Made by a program: the position numbers and the translations under genes | The notes under the pieces: generated by a model | What the model saw: the letters and a program-made list of their open reading frames with translations, nothing else | Told to the model about the DNA's origin: nothing | The model's database searches: none | Assembly (NCBI GenBank): GCA_029255685.2 | Contig: CM055312.2 | Span: 51,866,202-51,930,201 of the forward strand | DNA length: 64,000 nucleotides | From: Silene conica | Lineage: Eukaryota > Streptophyta > Magnoliopsida > Caryophyllales > Caryophyllaceae | Direction of reading: 5' to 3' | Part shown: one piece after another, positions 37,132-47,320 of the stretch | How the letters are laid out: every line of letters starts with the position of its first letter | How positions within the stretch are numbered: the stretch's first letter is position 1

Positions 37132-37994
37132 ATCTCCCACTTGTCCGTACAAGGGTATGTTCAATGACGTTATCACACTACATGTGGAGGACACAAGCTC
37201 CAACAAACTCCCACTTGTCCGTACAAGTGTAGGTGCGATAACCGATTCTCATATCCTTTTAAAATTTCTCCCACTCAATGTAAGACAATTTGCAAATCCG
37301 CATTCGCAAAGGTCGTATCTCACAAGCGATCAGTATCAAGAGTGGTTTCCCCGACTAAAGAGTAACTTAACTGATAAAACGAATCTGTATTCGAGCATGG
37401 CCATGCATTTCAGTTACTACTCCTCGAGTGGCCCTGAGAAATGATAAAATCCTGATAAGGGTTTGGATATTTCCCTCAACTCGAATCCTGCCGATATCGC
37501 GCAGCATGAAATAACCCAGAAAAAATCCTCTTGGCCCCTGTTACGGTGACCGTGGGAAAGAAACCAAAGTTACCCAGAATCTGCCTTAATCTCAAGAAAC
37601 AGTTGAAAGTCAAAAGACTCGACTCTAAGGAACACTATGGAGGTCCTATCCACGACCTGGCACCCAATGTTATAAAACATTTAGGACTCCATAACGCTGT
37701 CACGGGGTGTCCTACGAGATATCCGTATAACTCGCCTTTGTGATTGGTCAGTCAGCCGCGTGACTTATGGCTCGTTGAACCCACCATCAACCAACGTCAC
37801 AAAATGATTACCTGAGTTATCAGCTCAAGTGGGTAATCAAGGACCAAAACGATGTAATGTTAATCAGTTCACTTTGTGGTGTTGAAAATTGGCGTACAAT
37901 TCCACATGAAAAACAAAACATTTTATATCATAACAATAAGGTTGAATAGAGTACACGAGAAAATGAATTATTACATGAATTCATCAAAGAGTAC
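37132..37994 (-). other. 3' untranslated region of the nested Copia element
   Basis: It matches 45457-46318 of the plus copy, including the serial purine tracts and the 74-bp module ending CTCCAACA on this strand. ORFs at 37157-37743 have mirror copies at 45707-46293 and are not genes. Confidence 0.85.
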
Positions 37995-38194
37995 TACAAC
38001 TTAGGAACACATCCAATTCCCATGGAATGAATGTGCCCTTCATGCTTATCACGTGGTAATGCTTTTGTGAGAGGATCAGCTATGTTGTCATCCGTAGCGA
38101 TCTTATCAATGAAAATCTCCTTTTGCTCCACGTAATCTCTGATTAGATGAGCTTTCCGTTGTACATGCCTAGCCTTGCTGCTAGACTTATGCTC

Positions 38195-39669
38195 CTAAGC
38201 TTGGAAGATGGCACCGTTATTGTCACAATAAACGGTGATTGGGTCATTCGAACTAGGCACTACTGATAGTCCTTGTAAGAATTGACGCATCCATATTGCT
38301 TCCTTAGCTGCTTCCGAGGCGGCATAGTACTCGGACTCAGTCGTAGAATCTGCTGTAACACTCTGTTTAGAACTTTTCCAGCTGACAGCAGCGCCATTGA
38401 GAGTAAAAACGAATCCAGACTGAGATTTCGAGTCATCTCGATCCGTTTGGAAGCTAGCATCTGCGTAACCTGTGGCGCAGAGCGTCGAGTGGCCTCCGTA
38501 AGTTAATCCCCAATCTTTAGTCCTCCGTAGGTACTTAAGAATGTTTTTCACGGTCATCCAGTGTTGTTCACCTGGATGAGCTTGGAATCGACTTGTCATA
38601 CTCAATGCATATGCAACGTCAGGACGTGTGCATATCATGGCATACATGATTGATCCTATTGCCGAAGCATAAGGAATCCGACTCATGCGCTCTTTCTCTT
38701 CCAGTGACTTAGCTTCTTGAGTCTTGCTCAAGTAAAGCCCAGGAGTCATAGGAAGGAACCCCTTCTTTGAGTTCGTCATGCTGAATCTCTCCAGAATCTT
38801 CTCTATATAAGACTCCTGACTGAGAGACAACATCCGTCGTGATCTATCCCTGTAGATACGGATGCCCAAAATTCTTTGTGCCTCTCCCAGATCTTTCATC
38901 TGGAAATGGTTTTTCAACCATGCTTTAACCGAAGATAAGAGAGGTATGTCATTCCCAATCAAGAGTATGTCGTCGACATATAGTACTAGGAATACAATCT
39001 TGCTCCCACTCGACTTGATATAGAGACATGGTTCCTCGACTGATCGAATGAATCCATTTTCTTTTATCACTTGGTCGAAGCGATGATTCCAACTCCGCGA
39101 TGCTTGCTTAAGTCCATAGATGGAACGCTTAAGCTTGCAAACTCTCTTAGGATGTACTGGATCGATAAAACCCTCAGGTTGTACCATGTACAACTCTTCC
39201 TCCAAATAACCCTTTAAGAAGGCGGTTTTAACGTCCATTTGCCATATTTCATAGTCATGAAATGCAGCGATCGCTAAGATAATCCGAATGGAACGTAGCA
39301 TGACTACGGGTGCAAAAATCTCATCGTAGTGCAAGCCTGGCACTTGGGTGAAACCTTTAGCAACTAGTCTAGCCTTGTGGATATCTTGTTGTCCTTCCAC
39401 GGCATGCTTTATCTTGTAAAGCCATTTGCATTGAAGGGGACGTACCTTTGCAGGTAGGTCCACAAGATCCCACACGTTGTTCTCATACATGGAGTCCATC
39501 TCGGATTGCATGGCTTCTAGCCATAGCTTTGAGTCAAAACTAGTCATGGCACCCTTATAGGTTGTGGGTTCATTACCCTCTAGGAGTAAGACGTCATCTA
39601 TATCACGTTCCTCGACCATACCAATGTATCTGTCCGGAGGAATAGAGACTCTTCCCGACCCTCTAGGAG
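38195..39669 (-). pseudogene. pol: Copia pol remnant: reverse transcriptase and RNase H
   Basis: The frame runs from the deletion junction leftwards to a stop at 38195-38197, with a convenient Met at 39619. It contains the reverse transcriptase segments IWQMDVKTAFLKGYL and YVDDILLIGND and the RNase H segment TADSTTESEYYAASEAAKEA. It is very close to residues 790 to 1273 of the frame at 41425. The stop is a TAG where the plus copy has AAG. Family-like reading continues after the stop to a second TAG at about 37994, so the RNase H end is truncated. Without Gag, protease and integrase this copy could not move by itself. Confidence 0.93.
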
Positions 39670-40657
39670 TAAAACGCGTATTCGCCCTAAACTTGCAGGA
39701 TTATAATGAAAAATACAATCGTGAATATGGTCATAAGATTAAAAAGATAAGAAAAGAAGTACAACCTTTAGTCCTCGCGCAAAAGGCCTAAGAACAGGAA
39801 TTAACACAAATTCCCTCCCATAACTTGCACCCAAGACTTAGAATGAGACGTGGCCGCGTGTGCTAGAAATCCTCTCCAACTGCCTTGCAATATTGGGAGA
39901 GCTATTGAGTTTTAGATGTGAGATCTGAGGTTTTGGGAGAAGAATGCTCTCAAAACCCTAATTTTACCTTGAGATTATTTTACAGTGCAACAAGAGTAGT
40001 CTACATAAGGAGAGTCCTCCTCCTTATATAGACCACACGGCCGAAATACCCGAGTAGGGTAAGGGTGGGCTTTCCACTCTTACCTTATTCTGGTTCGTGA
40101 TTCGACCCAATTAGCTTTAAGTTGTTCGCGGTATATTTAATTATAAATCGTAACATGTTATCAGATATTAATACAGTCGATATATTAATATCGGTCTGAT
40201 AAAATACGATATTGTATAATTACCCAAATTAATATAACTGTTTATATTAATACGCGAATACAATATTTAATTAAATATAACCATTTATATTTAATTTACG
40301 AATTAATCATGTAATCCGTATTAGCTAAAATTATTTAATCCGTATTAAATAATAATCTCAACATCTTATTGACTAATTTAATAGTCAATACCTCTGACTA
40401 ACTGTTTAGTCATATCCGGCATAAATGTGACTGTATTTTCATACCTTCACATCTCTCAAACGTGTCCTATAGGTGTGACGTATAGGGACCAGTTGACCAC
40501 CGCCATCCATATGACAATAACGTCAAACTTATCTAGCAAGCCAACCGTTATTGATAAACGTGGATCAACTGGTAATAATACAAAAGTTTGCCCTTGTGAT
40601 CCTTAAAGAGATTTAATAAGTCATTGTACTTAATTGTCAAGGACACCAGCCCCAACA
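39670..40657 (-). repeat. 5' LTR of the nested Copia element, lacking nine terminal bases
   Basis: This 988-bp LTR starts (plus strand) TAAAACGCG directly after pol-derived sequence, without the TGTGGGGAA of a complete LTR. It ends CCCCAACA followed by the duplication GGAAC. Confidence 0.9.
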
Positions 40658-40662
40658 GGAAC

Positions 40663-41424
40663 ATCAAGACAAGCTTCTAGGGTCCAACGGTGGATTCCAA
40701 GTTGTTTTATGTTTATTTTGGTAGGATAGGCCACACTAGGACTTTTATTTACGTTTATTGCTTTCATTTTATGCTTTCATCGATAATAGCTTGCATCATA
40801 TTCCGCCTAAAACCAAACCACCTATATCATGCCTGAAAACTGACTCATGTAGAGGTTACGCGTTAGTTTTCTGTGACAATACAGATGTCACATGTCATTT
40901 GCAAAGCCATCACTTTATTTAATTCATTCACGCAAATGCTAGTTTTTTAGTTCACTTAAATATGGATAAATAAAAGTTGATGGGGTCTTCCTCGTATAAC
41001 CAAAAATTGAGATTAGTCTTTATAAATCAGCCTCCCATGAATCCCTTCTTCGTCGGTAGGCATAATATGACCCCTTCTACGTCGGGTAAGTGGGAACAGA
41101 TGATTTATTTTATCTCAACATCATGGTCACTCGATAATATCTAGTGACTGAGATGGACTAATAGATAGGATATACGGAAATCTATCGACCAAGAGTTCCA
41201 ACGATTGGAATTAGCCAAACTGTGGGCTTATCAATATACGGAAATTGAGTCTTGGGATCGTTTATATAATTCTTGAGGGAGATCAATTATATAAATGCAT
41301 GAGTCTACGAGTTTAAATTCATTTTAATATAGACTTAAATCACAACAATAAGTTGCTTATATGGTTTTGTTTTATCTTCTTTTTCAGTGTAGAACACGTT
41401 CATTAAATCTGCTGTATAACTAAA
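40663..41424 (+). other. Leader of the plus-strand Copia element, right of the nested copy
   Basis: It matches the outer Copia leader (10113-10900, reversed). A strong pyrimidine tract plus TTTTCAG ends at 41387, 38 bases before the gag ATG, and is conserved in the outer copy. It looks like a 3' splice site for a leader intron. No ORF was seen. Confidence 0.8.
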
Positions 41425-44400
41425 ATGGCTGGTGAAGACCCAATGCCAAGTGCCAAGCTAGCACGTGAATCCTGGCTAAAGGCCTTCATGGACTCCATGA
41501 ATCAGTCAACTAGACTGAGGAATGATGAGTCAAACTTCTCTGACTGGGAGGCAGCACTACGGAATGCTGCCATTGCTGACGGAAAGCTTAAGTATTTAAC
41601 TGAGCCCATTCCGGCACACCCAGGAACTGGAGCTAGAGCCAACGAAGTACGCACTCATAGCGACTTCGTCATGGAAGCGGGTGCGATAAAGAACGTACTC
41701 ATCTATGCAATGGAATCAAATTTGCAAAGACGCTTCATATCCCATGGTGCAAACAAGATTTTCACCACGCTCTCTAACGAATTCTCCAAAGCTCCGAGAA
41801 TCGTTTCTTATGAGCATACATGTCGCTTCTTTGAGGCGAAACTCCAGAAAGGCCAAGCTGTTAGCCCACATATTCTCAACATGATTGAGAATATCGAGAA
41901 ACTGGAGACCCTGAACTGCAAGATCAGTGAGAACATAATCGTTGATCGTATGCTTCATTCGCTTCATGATGGGTTCGCCCTCTTTAGGGCCAACTACTAC
42001 ATGAACGACATGAAGAAGACTCCTCATGAGCTCCACTCCCTTCTCGTACAGACTGAGAAGGATCTGAAATTAAGTGGGAGCATGAAGCAGGATGTTCTCA
42101 TGATCTCCAGTAAGGGAAAGGGTAAAGGGAAGGGTAAAGCTCAGGGCGACCTAGCAGTAGGTAAGCCCAGGTTCAAGAAACCAGGATTTGCTAAGAGTGG
42201 GCCAGGTGAGTCGAGCAACTCACAGGGCAAGACTAAGAGCAAGGATACTAGCATGGAATGTCACCATTGCCACAAGACTGGGCATTGGAGGCGCTCATGC
42301 CCCGTGTATCGCGAGGACATTAAGGCAGGCCGCGTTACTCCTGTTGGTATGTCTTCTTCTTCTTTTATTCACATGATTGAGATTAACCATCCAAGTTGCG
42401 GAACTTGGGTACTTGATACTGGTTGTGGTTCTCATCTATGTAATCATGTGCAGGGCCTCCGAAACCAAGAACCCCTAATCAAGGGTGAGGTGGACCTGCG
42501 TGTCGGGAATGGAGCACGTGTTGCTGCAGTCTCGAAGGGAACATACGTGACCCAGCTTCCAAGTGGATTCGAGTTATTTTTATATAACTGTTATTATGTT
42601 CCTAGTTTGTCCAAAAACATTATTTCAGTTTCTGCGCTTGACAAACTCGGCTTTTCATTTTTAATAGAGAATAATAGCTGTATTTTCTCCTTACACAATA
42701 TGATTTATGGCAAGGCAGTTTCCATGAATGGAATTTATGTTTTAGATCAAACTACCGAGATATTACATGTGAATAACAAGAGATTAAAGGTAGGTGACAA
42801 AGATCAAACTTACTTATGGCATTGTCGTATGGGACACATAAATGAGAAACGCGTAAAACAGCTCATACAGAACGAAGCTATCTCGCCCTTTGATTTTGAA
42901 TCATATGGCACGTGTGAATCATGTCTCATCGGCAAGATGACTCGTATTTCCTTCAAAGGTGTTGGAATGCGCGTTGCCGACCTATTAGGACTCATACATA
43001 CGGACGTATGTGGCCCTATGTCGATCAACGCACGAGAAGGCTATAGGTATTTCATCACTTTCACGGATGATTTGAGTAGATATGGCTATGTCTACTTGAT
43101 GAAACATAAAAGTGAATCCTTTGACAAGTTCAAAGAATACCAGAATCGGGTACAGAACCAGCTGGGTAGAAAGATTAAAGCACTACGTTCGGATCGTGGT
43201 GGTGAGTATCTTTCATACGAGTTTGATCAACACCTTAAAGACTGTGGCATCGTGCTACAGTTGACTCCACCTGGAACACCACAATTAAATGGTGTGTCCG
43301 AACGGAGAAATCGAACTCTACTCGGTATGGTTCGATCCATGATGAGTCACACCGTCGTGCCTGATTCATTGTGGGGCTATGCTCTTTTGTCGGCCGCTCT
43401 AATACTTAACCGAAGTCCGTCTAAAGCTGTTGACAAGACTCCATACGAATTATGGAAGGGAACGGTCCCTAACTTGTCCTTTATTCGGGTTTGGGGCTGT
43501 GAGGCTTATGTCAAGTGGAGACACGAGGATAAGCTCGGCCCGCGATCCGTCAAGACATACTTTATAGGTTATCCAAAGGGAACTTTTGGTCATTACTTCT
43601 ACTCGCCAACCGAACAACGTGTTTTTGTTGCGGCTAGTGCGACGTTCTTAGAGAAAGAATTTCTCGTGAACAAGTCGAGTAATAGAACCTTCGAGTTATC
43701 GGAGGTTCAAGAACCAACTGCCGAGCAACCATTGGAGGAAACAGTTCCTTCAACCGAGGCTGCGGTAGATATTCCTGAGGAACCTAGGAGGTCGGGAAGA
43801 GTCTCTATTCCTCCGGACAGATACATTGGTATGGTCGAGGAACATGATACAGATGACGTCTTACTCCTAGAGGGTAATGAACCCACAACCTATAAAGGTG
43901 CCATGACTAGTTCTGACTCAAAGCTATGGCTAGAAGCCATGCAATCCGAGATGGACTCCATGTATGAGAACAACGTGTGGGATATTGTGGACCTACCTGC
44001 AAAGGTACGTCCCCTTCAATGCAAATGGCTTTACAAGATAAAGCATGCCGTGGAAGGACAACAAGATATCCACAAGGCTAGACTAGTTGCTAAAGGTTTC
44101 ACTCAAGTGCCAGGCTTGCACTATGATGAGATCTTTGCACCCGTAGTCATGCTACGTTCCATTCGAATTATCTTAGCGATCGCCGTATTTCATGATTATG
44201 AAATATGGCAAATGGACGTTAAAACCGCCTTCTTAAACGGTTATTTGGAGGAAGAGTTGTACATGGTACAACCCGAGGGTTTTATCGATCCAGCACATCC
44301 TAAGAAAGTTTGCAAGCTTAAGCGTTCCATCTATGGACTTAAGCAAGCATCGCGGAGTTGGAATCATCGCTTCGACCAAGTAATAAAAAAGAATGGGTTC

Positions 44401-45249
44401 ATTCGATCAGTCGAGGAACCATGTCTATATATCAAGTCGAGTGGGAGCAAGATTGTATTCCTAGTACTGTATGTCGATGACATACTCTTGATTGGGAATG
44501 ACATACCTCTCTTATCTTCGGTTAAAGCATGGTTGAAAAACCATTTCCAGATGAAAGATCTGGGAGAGGCACAAAGAATTTTGGGCATCCGTATCTACAG
44601 GGATAGATCACGACGGATGTTGTCTCTCAGTCAGGAGTCTTATATAGATAAGATTCTAGAGAGATTCAGTATGACGAACTCCAAGAAAGGGTTCCTTCCT
44701 ATGACTCCTGGGCTTCACTTGAGCAAGACTCAAGAAGCTAAGTCACTGGAAGAGAAAGAGCGCATGAGTCGGATTCCTTATGCTTCGGCAATAGGATCGA
44801 TCATGTATGCCATGATATGCACATGTCCTGACGTTGCATATGCATTGAGTATGACAAGTCGATTCAAAGCTCATCCAGGTGAACAACACTGGATGGCCGT
44901 GAAAAACATTCTTAAGTACCTACGGAGGACTAAAGATTGGGGATTGACTTACGGAGGCGACTCGACGCTCTGCGCCACGGGTTACGCAGATGCTAGCTTC
45001 CAAACGGATCGAGATGACTCAAAATCTCAGTCTGGATTCGTTTTTACTCTTAATGGCGCTGTTGTCAGCTGGAAAAGTTCTAAACAGAGTGTTACAGCAG
45101 ATTCTACGACTGAGTCCGAGTACTATGCCGCCTCGGAAGCAGCTAAGGAAGCAATATGGATGCGTCAATTCTTACAAGGACTATCAGTAGTGCCTAGTTC
45201 GAATGACCCAATCACCGTTTATTGTGATAATAAAGGTGCCATCTTCTAA
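41425..45249 (+). CDS. gag-pol: Copia Gag-Pol polyprotein, nearly complete, early stop in RNase H
   Basis: The 1274-codon frame encodes the polyprotein for particle assembly, cleavage, reverse transcription and integration. In order: Gag with a zinc knuckle CHHCHKTGHWRRSC at residues 279-292; aspartic protease with D-T-G at 331-333; integrase zinc-domain HCRMGH at 466-471; integrase core with D527 (HTDVCGPM), D590 (LRSDRGGEY) and E626 (NGVSERRN), giving the D-35-E spacing; reverse transcriptase with YVDD at 1016-1019; and RNase H (TADSTTESEYYAASEAAKEA) near the end. A TAA at 45247-45249 replaces a CAA seen in the nested copy. Family-like sequence continues in frame to a TAG at 45454-45456, so about 68 C-terminal residues of RNase H are lost. 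Gag and Pol share one frame, as in other plant Copia elements. Confidence 0.96.
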   Translation: MAGEDPMPSAKLARESWLKAFMDSMNQSTRLRNDESNFSDWEAALRNAAIADGKLKYLTEPIPAHPGTGARANEVRTHSDFVMEAGAIKNVLIYAMESNLQRRFISHGANKIFTTLSNEFSKAPRIVSYEHTCRFFEAKLQKGQAVSPHILNMIENIEKLETLNCKISENIIVDRMLHSLHDGFALFRANYYMNDMKKTPHELHSLLVQTEKDLKLSGSMKQDVLMISSKGKGKGKGKAQGDLAVGKPRFKKPGFAKSGPGESSNSQGKTKSKDTSMECHHCHKTGHWRRSCPVYREDIKAGRVTPVGMSSSSFIHMIEINHPSCGTWVLDTGCGSHLCNHVQGLRNQEPLIKGEVDLRVGNGARVAAVSKGTYVTQLPSGFELFLYNCYYVPSLSKNIISVSALDKLGFSFLIENNSCIFSLHNMIYGKAVSMNGIYVLDQTTEILHVNNKRLKVGDKDQTYLWHCRMGHINEKRVKQLIQNEAISPFDFESYGTCESCLIGKMTRISFKGVGMRVADLLGLIHTDVCGPMSINAREGYRYFITFTDDLSRYGYVYLMKHKSESFDKFKEYQNRVQNQLGRKIKALRSDRGGEYLSYEFDQHLKDCGIVLQLTPPGTPQLNGVSERRNRTLLGMVRSMMSHTVVPDSLWGYALLSAALILNRSPSKAVDKTPYELWKGTVPNLSFIRVWGCEAYVKWRHEDKLGPRSVKTYFIGYPKGTFGHYFYSPTEQRVFVAASATFLEKEFLVNKSSNRTFELSEVQEPTAEQPLEETVPSTEAAVDIPEEPRRSGRVSIPPDRYIGMVEEHDTDDVLLLEGNEPTTYKGAMTSSDSKLWLEAMQSEMDSMYENNVWDIVDLPAKVRPLQCKWLYKIKHAVEGQQDIHKARLVAKGFTQVPGLHYDEIFAPVVMLRSIRIILAIAVFHDYEIWQMDVKTAFLNGYLEEELYMVQPEGFIDPAHPKKVCKLKRSIYGLKQASRSWNHRFDQVIKKNGFIRSVEEPCLYIKSSGSKIVFLVLYVDDILLIGNDIPLLSSVKAWLKNHFQMKDLGEAQRILGIRIYRDRSRRMLSLSQESYIDKILERFSMTNSKKGFLPMTPGLHLSKTQEAKSLEEKERMSRIPYASAIGSIMYAMICTCPDVAYALSMTSRFKAHPGEQHWMAVKNILKYLRRTKDWGLTYGGDSTLCATGYADASFQTDRDDSKSQSGFVFTLNGAVVSWKSSKQSVTADSTTESEYYAASEAAKEAIWMRQFLQGLSVVPSSNDPITVYCDNKGAIF

Positions 45250-45456
45250 GCTAAGGAGCATAAGTCTAGCAACAAGGCTAGGCATGTACAACGGAAAGCT
45301 CATCTAATCAGAGATTACGTGGAGCAAAAGGAGATTTTTATTGATAAGATCGCTACGGATGACAACATAGCTGATCCTCTCACAAAAGCATCACCACGTG
45401 ATAAGCATGAAGGGCACATTCATTCCATGGGAATTGGATGTGTTCCTAAGTTGTAG
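45250..45456 (+). pseudogene. RNase H C-terminal segment after the early stop
   Basis: The segment is in frame with the preceding gag-pol and has no further stop until TAG at 45454-45456. It reads with typical Copia RNase H tail patterns (KARHVQRKAHLIRDY, then DNIADPLTKA). It is separated from gag-pol only by the TAA at 45247-45249. Confidence 0.9.
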
Positions 45457-46244
45457 TACTCTTTTATGAATTCATGTAATAATTCATTTTCTCGTGTACT
45501 CTATTCAACCTTATTGTTATGATATATAATGTTTTGTTTCTCATGTGGAATTGTACGCCAATTTTGAACACCACAAAGTGAACTGATTAACATTACATCG
45601 TTTTCGTCCTTGATTACCCACTTGAGCTGATAACTCAGGTAATCATTTTGTGACGTTGGTTGATGGTGGGTTCAACGAGCCATAAGTCACGCGGCTGACT
45701 GACCAATCACAAAGGCGAGTTATACGGATATCTCGTAGGACACCCCGTGACAGCGTTATGGAGTCCTAAATGTTTTATAACATTGGGTGCCAGGTCGTGG
45801 ATAGGACCTCCATAGTGTTCCTTAGAGTCGAGTCTTTTGACTTTCAACTGTCTCTTGAGATTAAGGCAGATTTTGGGTAACTTTGGTTTCTTTCCCACGG
45901 TCACCGTAACAGGGGCCAAGAGGATTTTTTCTGGGTTTTTTCATGCTGGGCGATATCGGCAGGATTTGAGTTGAGGGAAATACCCAAACCCTTATCCGGA
46001 TTTTATCATTTCTCAGGGCCACTCGAGGAGTAGTAACTGAAATGCATGGCCATGCTCGAATACAGATTCGTTTTATCAGTTAAGCTACTCTCTAGTCGGG
46101 GAAACCACTCTTGATACAGATCGCTTGTGAGATACGACCTTTGCGAATGCGGATTTGCAAATTGTCTTACATTGAGTGGGAGAAATTTTAAAAGGATATG
46201 AGATTCGGTTATCGCACCTACACTTGTACGGACAAGTGGGAGTT
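45457..46244 (+). other. 3' untranslated region of the plus-strand Copia element with serial purine tracts
   Basis: No gene was seen; the minus-strand ORFs at 45707-46293 recur in the nested copy's untranslated region. Purine tracts of the GTGGGAGA type occur at 46174-46183 and 46231-46244, and a third lies inside the LTR at 46305-46318. The second directly precedes the LTR start used by this copy. Confidence 0.85.
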
Positions 46245-47315
46245 TGTTGGAGATTGTGTCCTCCACATGTAGTGTGATAACGTCATTGCACATACCCTTG
46301 TACGGACAAGTGGGAGATTGTTGGGGCTGGTGTCCTTGACAATTAAGTACAATGACTTATTAAATCTCTTTAAGGATCACAAGGGCATACTTTTGTATTA
46401 TTACCAGTTGATCCACGTTTATCAATAACGGTTGGCTTGCTAGATAAGTTTGACGTTATTGTCATACGGATGGCGGTGATCAACTGGTCCCTATACGTCA
46501 CACCTATAGGACACGTTTGAGAGATGTGAAGGTATGAAAATACAGTCACATTTTGCCGGATATGACTAAACAGTTAGTCAGAGGTATTGACTACTAAATT
46601 AGTCAATAAGATGTTGAGATTATTATTTAATACGGATTAAATAATTTTAGCTAATACGGATTACATGATTAATTCGTAAATTAAATATAAACGGTTATAT
46701 TTAATTAAATATTGTATTCGCGAATTAATATAAACAGTTATATTAATTTGGGTAATTATACAATATCGTATTTTATCAGACCATTATTAATATATCGACT
46801 ATATTAATATCTGATAACATGCTACGATTTATAAATAAAACCCGCGATTATATTTTAGCAAAAACGGATCGAATCACGCATTAGAATAAGGTAAGAGTGG
46901 GAAGCCCACTCTCACCCTAACCCTAATTTCGGTCGACCAAAGCAGTACAAGAGGAGAGGACTTCTCCTTTTGTCAGGCTGCTGATTTTACTGATAATCAC
47001 ATCTCAAGAAAATTAGGGTTTTGAGAGCATTCTTCTCCCAAAACCTCAGATCTCACATCTAAAACCTAAATAACTCTCCCAATATTGCAAGGCAGTTGGA
47101 GAGGATTTCTAGCACACGCGGCCACGTCTCATTCTAAGTCTTGGGTGCAAGTTATAGGAGGGAATTTGTGTTAATTCCTGTTCTTAGGCCTTTCGCACAA
47201 GGACTAAAGGTTGTACTTCTTTTCTTATCCTTTTTAATCTTATGACTATAAACACAACTGTATTTTTCATTATAATCCTGCAAGTTTAGGGTGAATACAT
47301 GCTTTATTCCCCACA
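46245..47315 (+). repeat. 3' LTR (extended, 1071 bp) of the plus-strand Copia element
   Basis: It is equal in length to the 5' LTR, with two differences seen. The short-type start TGTTGGGG is intact at 46319. Confidence 0.95.
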
Positions 47316-47320
47316 AAATT

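Larger units (their letters stand above)
36135..40657 (-). mobile_element. Nested minus-strand Copia element with internal deletion
   Basis: LTRs at 36135-37131 (997 bp) and 39670-40657 (988 bp) are flanked by GGAAC (36130-36134 and 40658-40662). The interior keeps only the 3' untranslated region and the C-terminal part of pol. Leader, primer site, Gag, protease and integrase are gone. The 5' LTR lacks its last nine bases and joins pol directly at about 39658-39672. The outer end of the 3' LTR reads TATGGGG instead of TGTGGGG. LTR ends are of the short type (TGTTGGGG); the 74-bp extension module is present but stays in the interior at 37132-37205. Confidence 0.93.
33982..47315 (+). mobile_element. 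Plus-strand autonomous-type Copia LTR retrotransposon with extended LTRs
   Basis: LTRs of 1071 bp each (33982-35052 and 46245-47315) are flanked by AAATT (33977-33981 and 47316-47320). The primer site TGGTATCAGAGCC is at 35055-35067, and gag-pol starts at 41425. A second Copia copy (36135-40657) is nested in the leader. I saw two differences between the LTRs: the first position of a GTTGGGG/ATTGGGG site (34057), and a C/A site near 34430. The LTR begins at TGTTGGAGATTG, 74 bp upstream of the TGTTGGGGCTGG start used by its two relatives. Gag-pol is nearly complete but has a stop in RNase H. Confidence 0.95.

Noticed and set aside
37157-37743. Two ORFs of 95 and 70 residues as conserved small genes, since they are repeated at 45707-46293
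   Set aside because: They lie antisense in the 3' untranslated region of two copies of the same Copia family; conservation reflects shared descent of the element.
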